A DNA stretch of 10,939 nucleotides from Oscillospiraceae bacterium (GCA_028694405.1 JAQUTM010000067.1:1-10939); one strand, 5' to 3'. Counted from the stretch's first letter, positions 1 to 7,424 are shown. The notes: generated by a model from the letters alone, not told the origin. Translations and numbers: made by a program.

Positions 1-280
1 TGCCCAGCATTTCAAAGTATGTGCCATGACGAGCGGTAATGCCTACACGCTCTATATCCGGTGTACGAATACATTTTTGACAAGTTACCACACGGGAGTT
101 GGGCGGCGTTGCCTGTCCCAAAAACCATTTTTTCATAGGTGCCATACCACTGTTAATCAACAGCAAACTTTTGTCGTCTGCTGCGGGCACCAAAGAAAAG
201 CTGTCTAAGCGCAAATGCCCCTTACTTTCAAAAAAAGAAAGATATTTTTCACGCAGGTCGTTTAAAGATGTCCATTCCAT
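1..280 (-). CDS. alaS: Alanine--tRNA ligase, N-terminal part (cut by the left edge)
   Basis: This is the first 93 codons of alanyl-tRNA synthetase, the cytoplasmic class II enzyme that charges tRNA-Ala. The visible protein starts MEWTSLNDLREKYLSFFESK and then carries the family signatures INSGMAP (residues 42-48), CQKCIRT (67-73), DIERVG (75-80) and TARHGTYFEMLG (82-93). The last of these is class II motif 2 of the adenylation site. The ATG follows a GAGGT ribosome site with 7 nt spacing. The rest of the gene lies beyond the left edge, so the editing and C-terminal domains cannot be judged. An alanine T-box leader with its own promoter lies directly upstream, which independently supports the assignment. 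No frameshift or odd residue is seen in the visible part. Confidence 0.97.
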   Translation of the reverse strand, partial: MEWTSLNDLREKYLSFFESKGHLRLDSFSLVPAADDKSLLLINSGMAPMKKWFLGQATPPNSRVVTCQKCIRTPDIERVGITARHGTYFEMLG

Positions 281-337
281 GTTTCTTACCTCATCCTTTA
301 TGCTTTATTTTACAGCTTTCACATGGTGCAAAAACGC

Positions 338-376
338 AAAAAGATAGCCCTCGCCCCAATAAAAGGGACGAAGGCT
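338..376 (-). terminator. Conditional intrinsic terminator of the alaS T-box
   Basis: On the minus strand AGCCTTCGTCCC (376-365) pairs with GGGGCGAGGGCT (357-346) across a seven-base loop. The 12-bp stem has two G-U wobbles that form only in minus-strand RNA. It is followed by ATCTTTTT. Its 5' arm overlaps the region needed by the T-box antiterminator, so terminator and antiterminator are mutually exclusive. Confidence 0.92.
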
Positions 377-603
377 GTAAAGCTCCGTGGTACCACCCAA
401 ATTGCGCTTAAAAAGCGCCGCTCTATATGCTTTAACGCAGCAAACACGCCCGGTTTTGCCGGGTGCTCGGGGGTGGCATTGCAACGCAAAATGAAAACTT
501 CACACCAAACAGCTTTCTCTCTGTAAAGCTACGCAGCATTAGCCCCGTCAACGCAAAATAACAATATAAATAGAAATATTACCGTTTAAAAACGTTATTT
601 TCC
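338..603 (-). promoter_or_regulatory. T-box riboswitch leader for alaS (tRNA-Ala responsive)
   Basis: This untranslated leader senses uncharged tRNA-Ala and controls termination ahead of alaS. Reading the minus strand: the stem I base pairs CGGGG (547-543) with CCCCG (472-468). The distal stem I signature is visible as ACAGAGAG followed by GGTGTGAAG. A specifier GCC, an alanine codon, sits at 477-475 in the context AATGCCACC and would pair with the GGC anticodon. Two further hairpins follow, including GCGCTT-TTT-AAGCGC at 418-404. The T-box core GGGTGGTACCACGG is at 398-385, and its TGGT bulge (395-392) matches an ACCA acceptor end, as expected for tRNA-Ala with discriminator A. The core can pair with the 5' side of the terminator to form the antiterminator. 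The specifier and the terminal bulge agree with each other and with the downstream gene. Confidence 0.95.
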
Positions 604-609
604 TTTTAC

Positions 610-638
610 AGTATATAAATAAATATTACAAAAGTCAA
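610..638 (-). promoter_or_regulatory. Sigma-A-type promoter of the alaS T-box leader
   Basis: TTGACT (638-633) and TATACT (615-610) are separated by exactly 17 bp on the minus strand. Transcription would start near 603, giving a leader of about 320 nt before the alaS ATG. The promoter lies only about 37 bp past the stop codon of the PBP gene. Confidence 0.85.
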
Positions 639-675
639 CTATTTTATTCTAAAAATCACTTCTGCTTTAGCCTAT

Positions 676-2283
676 TTATTCTTCTACGCAATAGCTTAGC
701 GCATTACAAATTTTTGCAAAAATATATGCCGCTTCCTCGCCTGATCGGGTTGTGCTGTCCATTAGTACGGTAACAGTATACTTGGGGTTTTCTGCCGGAT
801 AAAACCCTGTAAACCATGCGTCATATAATTCGTCTCCATTGGCATTTTTACGCCCTGTTTGTGCCGTACCGGTTTTGCCGCCGGCACCGTGGCTGCTTGG
901 CTTTGCCCCCGTAGCCAAACCGTTTTCTACTACAGATACTAACATTTTACGCATAATCTCAGCATCTTGTTGGGGAATAGCCTGTACACGCTGCGGATTA
1001 TAATAACTTTTTGTTATCTCTTTTGTATAGCCGTTTACCTGTGCCTCAATCAAAGTAGGAGAGACATAGACGCCTTCATTTGCAAAGACATTTGTAGCGG
1101 CTGTTATTTGTATGGGTGTGGCAAGCAGCTTACCTTGGCCAAAGCTTACGCTGGCAAGCTGGCCTAAATCTGTCAGCTCGTCGGGGTTTGGCAAATTTCC
1201 ACTGTTTGCGGTATATCCGCCGCCCAGAGCGGTTGTGCTGCCAAAGCCCATTAGCGAGGCAATATCATATACGTCTTTGGCACCCAGCTGCAACCCCAAA
1301 TTTAAAAAATAGCAGTTGCAAGACACTTCAAGTGCACGCTGCATATCCACTTCGCCGTGTGCTGTGCCGTGCGCGCAGCGATAAATGTGCCCATTTATAG
1401 ATTCCCAGCCTTTGCAGATATAAGTTGCATTGGTATCTATTGTAGTTTGTAAAGCGGCGGCAGCCAAAACAGGTTTAAAAACAGAACCCACATTGTAGCC
1501 GCTTATATATTGATTTAACAGTGCAGAATCGTTATTTTGGATATGCGATGCAACATCTGTAGGCGTATAAGACGGCAGGCTTACAGCGGCTTTTATCCGC
1601 CCGGTAGCGGTTTCCATAACAACAATGGCACCCTGTTCAATATTGTCGGCTCCAATTCCCTCACAAATGCGCTGCATGGCACTGTCTATTGTAAGCATAA
1701 CGCCAAGCCCTGTGCCTTGGGTGGATACCGTTTTAGGCTGTTGATTTGTAAGCAGCATTCCGCTGGCAGTTGTTGCAAAATTAACTTGCTCTACCGTGCC
1801 GCCACCTTTCAGCTCCTCATTAAACAAACGTTCTACACCGCTTACGCCGTCTCCGTCTCCGTTTAAATATCCTATCAGGTGTTGCGCAATAGGGGTGTCT
1901 AAATAGCGCTGCGTATCCTCAAATTGCCAAATACCGCTTATAGAAATAGGATAATCCAGTTCAATTAAAAAAGGCTTTCCCGCTTGCGCCGCCTGAAACA
2001 ATTCCTTTTGTTTATTGCCCGATACTGCCGAAAACAGAGCCGTATAGCTATCATCTCCCGGAGAAGCCAGCGCAATATAACGAGGCTCTACGTTGGTAAG
2101 CTGTCTGAAATTGCAGTCAAAGATATTTCCTCTGCCCAGAGAATACTGTTGCAGATAGCCGGATTGGCTTTGTGCGCGAATGGCATAACCTGTGTTTGAG
2201 CAAAGCAAAAACAAATTGCCATACACAATAACCGAAATAAACATTACAACTCCAAACGCTGCAATTAAACGTTTTGCGTGCAC
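676..2283 (-). CDS. Class B penicillin-binding protein (peptidoglycan DD-transpeptidase, PBP2/FtsI-like)
   Basis: This is a 535-residue membrane-anchored transpeptidase that would cross-link peptidoglycan outside the membrane. An N-terminal anchor spans about residues 8-28. A short dimerisation-type domain begins around RGNIF (51-55), a degenerate form of the usual RGxIxDRxG motif. The transpeptidase domain follows (about 215-530) with all three catalytic motifs: SVFK (nucleophile S267, K270), SCN (321-323) and KTGT (470-473). There is no transglycosylase domain and no PASTA repeat, so it is a compact class B enzyme. The start is GTG, seven bases after AAAGGAG; no in-frame alternative exists upstream. 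The gene follows a wall protease on the same strand but is separated from it by a strong terminator. Whether it serves elongation, division or sporulation cannot be told from the sequence. Confidence 0.93.
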   Translation of the reverse strand: MHAKRLIAAFGVVMFISVIVYGNLFLLCSNTGYAIRAQSQSGYLQQYSLGRGNIFDCNFRQLTNVEPRYIALASPGDDSYTALFSAVSGNKQKELFQAAQAGKPFLIELDYPISISGIWQFEDTQRYLDTPIAQHLIGYLNGDGDGVSGVERLFNEELKGGGTVEQVNFATTASGMLLTNQQPKTVSTQGTGLGVMLTIDSAMQRICEGIGADNIEQGAIVVMETATGRIKAAVSLPSYTPTDVASHIQNNDSALLNQYISGYNVGSVFKPVLAAAALQTTIDTNATYICKGWESINGHIYRCAHGTAHGEVDMQRALEVSCNCYFLNLGLQLGAKDVYDIASLMGFGSTTALGGGYTANSGNLPNPDELTDLGQLASVSFGQGKLLATPIQITAATNVFANEGVYVSPTLIEAQVNGYTKEITKSYYNPQRVQAIPQQDAEIMRKMLVSVVENGLATGAKPSSHGAGGKTGTAQTGRKNANGDELYDAWFTGFYPAENPKYTVTVLMDSTTRSGEEAAYIFAKICNALSYCVEE

Positions 2284-2297
2284 ATAACCACTCCTTT
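2281..2297 (-). promoter_or_regulatory. Ribosome binding site and overlapping ATG/GTG starts of the PBP gene
   Basis: AAAGGAG (2297-2291) precedes the pentamer ATGTG. The PBP frame uses the GTG (2283-2281) at 7 nt spacing. The ATG (2285-2283), at 5 nt spacing, opens a different frame that ends after six codons (MCTQNV, stop at 2267-2265). Only the GTG frame leads into the transmembrane anchor of the PBP, so GTG is the productive start. The ATG may compete for ribosomes. Confidence 0.7.
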
Positions 2298-2338
2298 GTA
2301 AGCAAGCTTTTCTTTACTGCGTTAGTATGGACAGTAAT

Positions 2339-2381
2339 AAAAAAAATAAGCAGAGAAGCTGTAAATACAACTTCTCTGCTT
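2339..2381 (-). terminator. Intrinsic terminator of the M23 peptidase gene
   Basis: AAGCAGAGAAG (2381-2371 on the minus strand) pairs with CTTCTCTGCTT (2358-2348), an 11-bp perfect stem with a 12-nt loop, followed by A and eight T residues. It begins 12 bases after the TAA of the M23 gene and separates it from the PBP gene. Confidence 0.9.
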
Positions 2382-2392
2382 ATAAATTTTAA

Positions 2393-4735
2393 TTATCCAA
2401 AATAACCCATTGGGTTTACGCGAACGCCGTTTACAATTACTTCAAAGTGACAATGGTTGCCGGTACTGTTACCGGTGCTGCCCATATAGGCAATAACCTG
2501 TCCCTTTTGTACAACTTGACCTGCGCTAACCGCCAAAGAAGAGCAATGGCCGTACAGCGTTTGTAAACCGCCACCATGGCTAAGCATAACATATACACCG
2601 TAGCCACGGTTTGTATAAAGAGCTTTTGTTACCACACCCGCCTCAGCGGCATAGATAGGCGTGCCGTATCCGGCGCAAATATCAAGTCCGTTGTGGGCAT
2701 AAACACCTGTAAAGCCACGGCTCATATAACGGTAAGCAGGCACGGGCCACATTAAAGCGCCGCCGCTGTACTGCGTCATTTGAATATTGGGCGATACATA
2801 GGTGCCGCGTAAGGTTTCCTGAGTAATCGGCTCTACCAAAACGGTTGTGCTAACTACCTCACGGCTCTTCAATAAGCCGTCCACATAAGTGTACTGAACC
2901 ACCAGCTCATTTAAGCCGTTTTCACCTTTTGTAACAATTTTTTGTTGATTAAACAACAAGTCGCTGGTATCGGTTGTAATTGTTTGGAACGGAACCTCTT
3001 CCTGCTCTGTAACAGTTTGAATAACCTGTACGGGCAAGAATGCCTCTGCTTTAGAAATAAGCAGCTCCATTCCCACAAACAAAACCTTACCGTTTTCCAA
3101 CGAGGGGTTTAAAGCGTACAAATCGCTTGTGGTAATGCCGTTTTTGGCGGCAATGCCGGAAGGTGTATCACCGGATATTACGGTATATACACGTTCACCC
3201 TCTACTTGACTGCTGAGTAAAGTGGAAATCTGGCTGTAGTCTACTACGCTGTCAGACAGATACACACCATCGCGCACGTCAACTTGTTTTTCAAAATCAA
3301 CCGTGATAGAAGGATCTTCCGAGAGATAAGGTGCTTTAATGTTTTCAAGGTCACTGTAAAGCTGTAAGCTGTCTGTTGTGGCACCATAAAACATACCGTC
3401 AACATAAAGCCCTGCTGCCTCAATAATCTCTGCACCGCTTGCCTCTAATATCGCGTTAGAAAGCTGTTCGCTGTCCTGTAGCTGCTCGGTATCCGCAACG
3501 GTAAGGTGAAATGTAGGCTCCATGCGCCATTGCTCGGCACCGTCCTCTACATAAATAATCTTTTCCTGTACACGAGCCTGTGCATCTTCATACACTTTTT
3601 CGGTTTCTACATACCCTACCAACGTGCCCTCATACTCAATAGCAAGGGCATATTGATAATTCATAACTGTGTTTACAGTAAAAACAAATACACCCAGTGC
3701 ACAAATAGGAGTTAGCCACAACAGCAAATTTACGGCTAAGTGACGATAGTCACGCACACCGCGGTTAAAGTAGACAAGCGCCTCTTTTCCGGCGTGCTTA
3801 ACACCTTTTTCCTTTTCGTCTCGAATAACCTGACGAATGTTGCCAAACCCGCGTGCCATGCGCGCCACAGGTGCTGTAAACACCTCTGCAAACGCTTTTA
3901 CCGCTGTTTTAATTTTTTGCCACAGTAAGGCAAAAAGCCAGCTGATACCTGTCCCAGCTTTTTTACATGCAAATTTTAAAACACGCAAAACAGCTAAAGT
4001 CTGTACTTCAGCGTAATATCCCAAACGGTAAAAAAGTTGGCTTAACTCTTCCACTGCAAATGGGCCCAGGTTGCGCAAAACAACCTTCAGCTTTGTAAGG
4101 TGTGGATAAGTTACAGCCTCATACACCTCAGTTTGAAGCATTTCCTGCTCCATATAAGGATAATAGGTTTGCACTTTTTCGGTTGCACCGTCTACTTCAC
4201 TGTCAATCGAATCACCCAAAGCTTCGGCTACCGCCGCATCTTCAGAAAGAACTTGCTGTTTTTTCTGTTCCTGCTGCTGTTTTGCCTGTAGCTTTTGCCT
4301 TTGCTTTTCCTCTTTTTGTTTAGCACGTTCAGCCGATTGTCGGCGCATTTTTTTCTGGAAGTGTTCCAGCTTTTTTGCAAATTGAGATTTAACAGGCTTA
4401 TTGCCGCTTAGCACATCGTCTAGTTCGTTGGCATCTTCTGTTGCCAACGGAATTTCAACTTTACTATCTTCTTTTTTAGAGGTTATATCCTGCAACTTTT
4501 TTGTTGTTTCAGAAGGTTTTTGCTTAGGGCGTTTCTTTGTTTTGGGTTTGGATTGTACAACACTTTTATCTTTTTCTTTTTTCTCTATATCTTCCTGTGT
4601 AAGGTTAATATTAAAAAGCGTCTCTTCCATTTTTCGGTTTTTCGGGGTTTTTCCCGAACCAGACGCTTTTGATAGCTGTTTTGCTTTATCCGTAGACAAA
4701 GAATTTTTCTCGCCTTTTATCTCCTCTGAAAGCAT
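2393..4735 (-). CDS. Membrane-anchored LysM/G5/M23 peptidoglycan metallopeptidase
   Basis: This 780-residue protein has a cell-wall hydrolase domain outside the membrane. In order: a long Lys/Glu/Gln-rich, probably partly coiled-coil cytoplasmic tail (about 1-185, densest at 118-163); a less charged helical stretch (about 190-330); one transmembrane helix (about 333-358); an uncharacterised extracellular stretch (about 360-510); a LysM peptidoglycan-binding domain (515-561, YTVISGDTPSGIA); a G5 domain (about 568-645); and a C-terminal M23 (LytM-type) domain (about 672-775). The zinc ligands H681, D685 (HNGLD) and H763 (HCH), and the catalytic histidines H730 and H761, are all present, so it should be active as an endopeptidase. 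The ATG has AAAGGAG eight bases upstream. It has its own promoter and terminator. LysM plus G5 plus M23 is a known clostridial combination; the long tail is the odd part. Confidence 0.93.
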   Translation of the reverse strand: MLSEEIKGEKNSLSTDKAKQLSKASGSGKTPKNRKMEETLFNINLTQEDIEKKEKDKSVVQSKPKTKKRPKQKPSETTKKLQDITSKKEDSKVEIPLATEDANELDDVLSGNKPVKSQFAKKLEHFQKKMRRQSAERAKQKEEKQRQKLQAKQQQEQKKQQVLSEDAAVAEALGDSIDSEVDGATEKVQTYYPYMEQEMLQTEVYEAVTYPHLTKLKVVLRNLGPFAVEELSQLFYRLGYYAEVQTLAVLRVLKFACKKAGTGISWLFALLWQKIKTAVKAFAEVFTAPVARMARGFGNIRQVIRDEKEKGVKHAGKEALVYFNRGVRDYRHLAVNLLLWLTPICALGVFVFTVNTVMNYQYALAIEYEGTLVGYVETEKVYEDAQARVQEKIIYVEDGAEQWRMEPTFHLTVADTEQLQDSEQLSNAILEASGAEIIEAAGLYVDGMFYGATTDSLQLYSDLENIKAPYLSEDPSITVDFEKQVDVRDGVYLSDSVVDYSQISTLLSSQVEGERVYTVISGDTPSGIAAKNGITTSDLYALNPSLENGKVLFVGMELLISKAEAFLPVQVIQTVTEQEEVPFQTITTDTSDLLFNQQKIVTKGENGLNELVVQYTYVDGLLKSREVVSTTVLVEPITQETLRGTYVSPNIQMTQYSGGALMWPVPAYRYMSRGFTGVYAHNGLDICAGYGTPIYAAEAGVVTKALYTNRGYGVYVMLSHGGGLQTLYGHCSSLAVSAGQVVQKGQVIAYMGSTGNSTGNHCHFEVIVNGVRVNPMGYFG

Positions 4736-4821
4736 CGCCTCATCTCCTTTCGTAAAGGTTCATCTGCACTATTTGCCTTCTGCAGACTGTCTGTCCCTAT
4801 CCTGAACAAACATAGGCACAA

Positions 4822-4842
4822 ATTGTATAACTAAAATACAAT
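4822..4842. repeat. Short inverted repeat at the M23 transcription start
   Basis: ATTGTAT (4822-4828) and ATACAAT (4836-4842) are perfect inverted copies with a 7-base spacer. The element lies a few bases downstream of the predicted start of transcription. It could be a repressor site or a weak mRNA hairpin; the AT-rich context makes chance a real alternative. Confidence 0.4.
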
Positions 4843-4851
4843 AGCTCTTTT

Positions 4852-4879
4852 ATTATACAACTTTTTCATATTTTTGCAA
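4852..4879 (-). promoter_or_regulatory. Promoter of the M23 peptidase gene
   Basis: TTGCAA (4879-4874) and a perfect TATAAT (4857-4852) lie 16 bp apart on the minus strand. The start site would be near 4845, giving a leader of about 110 nt. A 7-bp inverted repeat, ATTGTAT-N7-ATACAAT (4822-4842), sits just downstream of that start and could be an operator or a short leader hairpin. Confidence 0.7.
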
Positions 4880-4980
4880 CTTTTCGGCAAAATGCAGGAC
4901 AGTATTTCGCATAAATAATAAGAAAAGCATACCGCTAAAAAATCTGAGATTACGGCAATATTCTGGGCAATTTTTTGTTT

Positions 4981-5868
4981 TTACACCACATACATCAGCT
5001 TGTCAAATATTTCCATGTCAGCAGGAAAGGTACTTTCAAACTGCAAAAGCTGTTTTGTAACCGGGTGAATAAACTGCAAAGCCGTACAGTGTAAGGCATG
5101 GCGCTTAATGTGTGTCAAATGTCCGCCATATAAATCGTCACCCGCCAAAGGGTGACCTAAAGACGCCATATGCACGCGTATTTGGTGGGTACGGCCCGTA
5201 ACAGGTGTACACTCCACTTTGGAATATCCTCCGCCACAAGCCAAAACCCTATACTTTGTACATGCATATTGACCTTTTGCATCTACGCATCTGGTAATAA
5301 TGCTTTCCTCTTGGCGCGCAATGGGCGCTTCTATGGTGCCCTCTCCCAACGGCATGTCTCCCTCTACAATAGCAGTGTATTTTTTTTGTACACTTTTTGC
5401 CAATATGGGTGCCGCATATGCGTTCATGGCACAAAGCACCAAACCACTTGTGTTTCTATCCAACCTATTTACCGCCCGAAATAACGCTTGTTCTCCCCGT
5501 TGCTGCATTAAGGCGCAAAACCCATTGGCTAAAGTGTCGGTTAAATGCAGCCTGGACGGGTGAACCGGCATATTTGCCGGTTTTTCCAAAACCATGGCAT
5601 AGTCGCTTTCATATACAATTTGCAAAGGTATTTGCGCAGCAATTACATTCCCATCGTCATCAGGCGGCAATATAATTTCCACTCTGTCACCTGTGTGCAC
5701 TTTATCTATGGTAATCGCCTTTTGCCCGTTTAGCTTTATGCCGTTTGGGCAGTTTTTAGCTTGCTTAACCAGGCTGACAGATACACTTTGGCGACGCAAA
5801 AATTCTTTTATCAAGCATCCTTCACAAGCCTCTTCTACTGTAAACCGCAAAGCCTTTAATACTGCCAT
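4981..5868 (-). CDS. RluA-family pseudouridine synthase
   Basis: This 295-residue enzyme isomerises uridine to pseudouridine in rRNA or tRNA in the cytoplasm. The N-terminal part (about 12-66) looks like the S4-type RNA-binding domain seen in RluC/RluD-like members. The catalytic domain carries VNRLDRNTSG (133-142), with the catalytic aspartate D137, and the family block VTGRTHQIRVHM (223-234) followed by GHPLAGDDLYG (238-248). Length is normal for the family. The ATG has AGGAG six bases upstream. It begins about 48 bp after the gdhA terminator and I found no convincing promoter in that gap, so it may depend on read-through or on a weak promoter. No strong terminator follows. The target nucleotide cannot be told from the sequence, so no gene symbol is given. 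Confidence 0.95.
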   Translation of the reverse strand: MAVLKALRFTVEEACEGCLIKEFLRRQSVSVSLVKQAKNCPNGIKLNGQKAITIDKVHTGDRVEIILPPDDDGNVIAAQIPLQIVYESDYAMVLEKPANMPVHPSRLHLTDTLANGFCALMQQRGEQALFRAVNRLDRNTSGLVLCAMNAYAAPILAKSVQKKYTAIVEGDMPLGEGTIEAPIARQEESIITRCVDAKGQYACTKYRVLACGGGYSKVECTPVTGRTHQIRVHMASLGHPLAGDDLYGGHLTHIKRHALHCTALQFIHPVTKQLLQFESTFPADMEIFDKLMYVV

Positions 5869-5916
5869 TATATGCTCCTACTCATTCTTTTACGAATTTA
5901 CCAATAAAAATAATAA

Positions 5917-5945
5917 ACCCTACATGTGATAAAATCATGTAGGGT
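5917..5945 (-). terminator. Intrinsic terminator of gdhA
   Basis: ACCCTACATG (5945-5936 on the minus strand) pairs with CATGTAGGGT (5926-5917), a 10-bp perfect stem with a 9-nt loop, followed by TTATTATTTTTATT. It lies about 40 bp after the gdhA stop. The plus-strand reading is also followed by a T-rich stretch, so it could work both ways, but no plus-strand gene needs it. Confidence 0.85.
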
Positions 5946-5986
5946 CTATTTTTATTTACTATTTAATAAATTAACACATCAGGCGG

Positions 5987-7336
5987 TTAATATGCAATAC
6001 CTTGTGCCAACATTGCGTCACAAACTTTTGTAAAGCCTGCTACATTGGCGCCAACAACCAAATTGCCCTCTTTGTTACATTCTTTAGAGGCGTTAAAGGC
6101 ATTGTGGAAGATACCAATCATAATATTTTGTAACCGCTCATCTACCTCCTCAAAACTCCAAGACAGACGCAAGCTATTTTGGCTCATTTCCAAACCGCTT
6201 GTGGCAACGCCGCCGGCGTTTGCAGCTTTGGCAGGTCCAAACAAAACACCTGCATTTAAGAACACTTCAACAGCTTCGGGTGTGCTGGGCATATTTGCGC
6301 CCTCTGCAACAGCCATAACGCCATTTGCAACCAAAGCTTTTGCACTTGCTTCATCAATTTCGTTTTGTGTAGCGCAAGGCAGTGCAATGTCACATTTAAT
6401 TGTCCAAATACCGCTGCAGCCATCATGATATTCTGCTGTGGGTACTGCTTTTACATATTCGCTGATGCGTGCGCGTTTAGCCAGCTTAATGTCTTTTACA
6501 ATGTCCAAATTGATGCCGTTTGCATCGTAGATATAACCGGTAGAATCGCTTAAAGCTACTACTTTAGCGCCAAGCTGTGTAGCTTTTTCTGTTGCAAAAA
6601 TAGCTACGTTGCCGCTGCCGCTGATAACAACAGTTTTGCCTTTAAAGCTATCCTGTTTCATGCAGGAAAGCATTTCCTGTGTAAAGTAGCACAAACCGTA
6701 ACCGGTAGCCTCTGTACGCGCCAAGCTGCCGCCATAAGAAAGCCCTTTACCGGTAAGCACACCTGTAACCTCGTTGCGCAACCGTTTGTACTGGCCATAC
6801 ATATAGCCGATTTCGCGGCCGCCTACGCCAATATCCCCTGCCGGAACATCTGTAAACTGGCCAATGTGTTTCTCCAGCTCTGTCATAAAGCTTTGGCAAA
6901 AACGCATAATTTCTCCGTCGCTTTTCCCTTTCGGGTCAAAATCAGAGCCGCCTTTACCACCGCCCATAGGCAAACCTGTTAAGCTGTTTTTAAAAATTTG
7001 CTCAAAGCCCAAAAATTTAACAACACTGGCACATACACTGGGGTGCAAACGCAAACCACCTTTATAAGGGCCAATAGCGCTGTTAAACTGGCAACGGAAA
7101 CCACGGTTTACCTGTACATTGCCATTGTCATCTACCCAAGCAACACGAAACTGAATAAAGCGCTCGGGCTCTACAATACGCTCTAAAATACCGTTTTTCT
7201 CAATCTCCGGGCGTTTTTCTACAACGGACTCCAAGCTTTCCAAAACCTCGCGTACAGCCTGCAAAAATTCGTTCTCACCGGGATTACGTTTGCTAACCTC
7301 GGCATACACTTTTGCTAAATACTCATTTTTAAACAT
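5987..7336 (-). CDS. gdhA: Glutamate dehydrogenase (hexameric, probably NADP-specific)
   Basis: This 449-residue enzyme interconverts glutamate with 2-oxoglutarate and ammonium in the cytoplasm. The length and pattern match the hexameric bacterial family. Visible signatures are GPYKGGLR (89-96, substrate lysine K92), GLPMGGGKGGSDFDPKGKSD (121-140, catalytic lysine K128), PAGDIGVGGREIGYM (165-179, D168) and the Rossmann loop SGSGNVA (239-245). The stretch ALSDSTGYIYD (261-271) resembles NADP-type members more than I would expect for NAD-type ones, but that coenzyme call is an inference. The ATG at 7336 has AAAGGAG seven bases upstream and gives the normal N-terminus (MFKNEYL). An in-frame ATG at 7438 would add 34 residues but lies upstream of the promoter, so it is rejected. 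The gene is monocistronic. Confidence 0.97.
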   Translation of the reverse strand: MFKNEYLAKVYAEVSKRNPGENEFLQAVREVLESLESVVEKRPEIEKNGILERIVEPERFIQFRVAWVDDNGNVQVNRGFRCQFNSAIGPYKGGLRLHPSVCASVVKFLGFEQIFKNSLTGLPMGGGKGGSDFDPKGKSDGEIMRFCQSFMTELEKHIGQFTDVPAGDIGVGGREIGYMYGQYKRLRNEVTGVLTGKGLSYGGSLARTEATGYGLCYFTQEMLSCMKQDSFKGKTVVISGSGNVAIFATEKATQLGAKVVALSDSTGYIYDANGINLDIVKDIKLAKRARISEYVKAVPTAEYHDGCSGIWTIKCDIALPCATQNEIDEASAKALVANGVMAVAEGANMPSTPEAVEVFLNAGVLFGPAKAANAGGVATSGLEMSQNSLRLSWSFEEVDERLQNIMIGIFHNAFNASKECNKEGNLVVGANVAGFTKVCDAMLAQGIAY

Positions 7337-7343
7337 TTCTATT

Positions 7344-7350
7344 CTCCTTT
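7344..7350 (-). promoter_or_regulatory. Ribosome binding site that fixes the gdhA start
   Basis: AAAGGAG, seven bases upstream of the ATG at 7336-7334. It decides between this start and the longer open frame that begins at 7438. Confidence 0.85.
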
Positions 7351-7356
7351 CAGCTT

Positions 7357-7381
7357 GACTCTCTTTCCCAAATAAAGAGTC
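7357..7381 (-). promoter_or_regulatory. Hairpin near the 5' end of the gdhA mRNA
   Basis: On the minus strand GACTCTTT (7381-7374) can pair with AAAGAG-AGTC (7366-7357) with a two-base bulge and a seven-base loop. It starts about 8 nt after the predicted transcription start and ends 6 bp before the ribosome site. A hairpin at this place could stabilise the mRNA; no riboswitch family is recognised. Confidence 0.45.
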
Positions 7382-7395
7382 CCCTAACAAAATAA

Positions 7396-7424
7396 AGTAT
7401 AATGCGATTTTATTCTTTACGCAA
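7396..7424 (-). promoter_or_regulatory. Promoter of gdhA
   Basis: TTGCGT (7424-7419) and TATACT (7401-7396) are 17 bp apart on the minus strand. Transcription would start near 7389, about 53 nt before the ATG. It is divergent from the rnpB promoter. Confidence 0.8.

Noticed and set aside
2284..2338. A promoter for the PBP gene near CATACT just upstream of its ribosome site
   Set aside because: A -35 box would fall in the T-run and stem of the M23 terminator and matches poorly. The gene needs a promoter or read-through, but I cannot support this one.
4401..4805. 134-codon plus-strand frame, rich in Ser, Phe and Leu
   Set aside because: It is the complement of the Lys/Glu-rich tail of the M23 protein. 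It has no ribosome site and its composition is what the antisense of Lys/Glu codons gives.
4920..4980. A terminator after the RluA-family gene
   Set aside because: Only a three-plus-three base-pair stem with a bulge (CCG...CGG) is visible before a T-rich stretch; too weak to call.
6045..6428. 127-codon plus-strand frame opposite gdhA
   Set aside because: It is antisense to the well-conserved C-terminal part of glutamate dehydrogenase, with no start signal.
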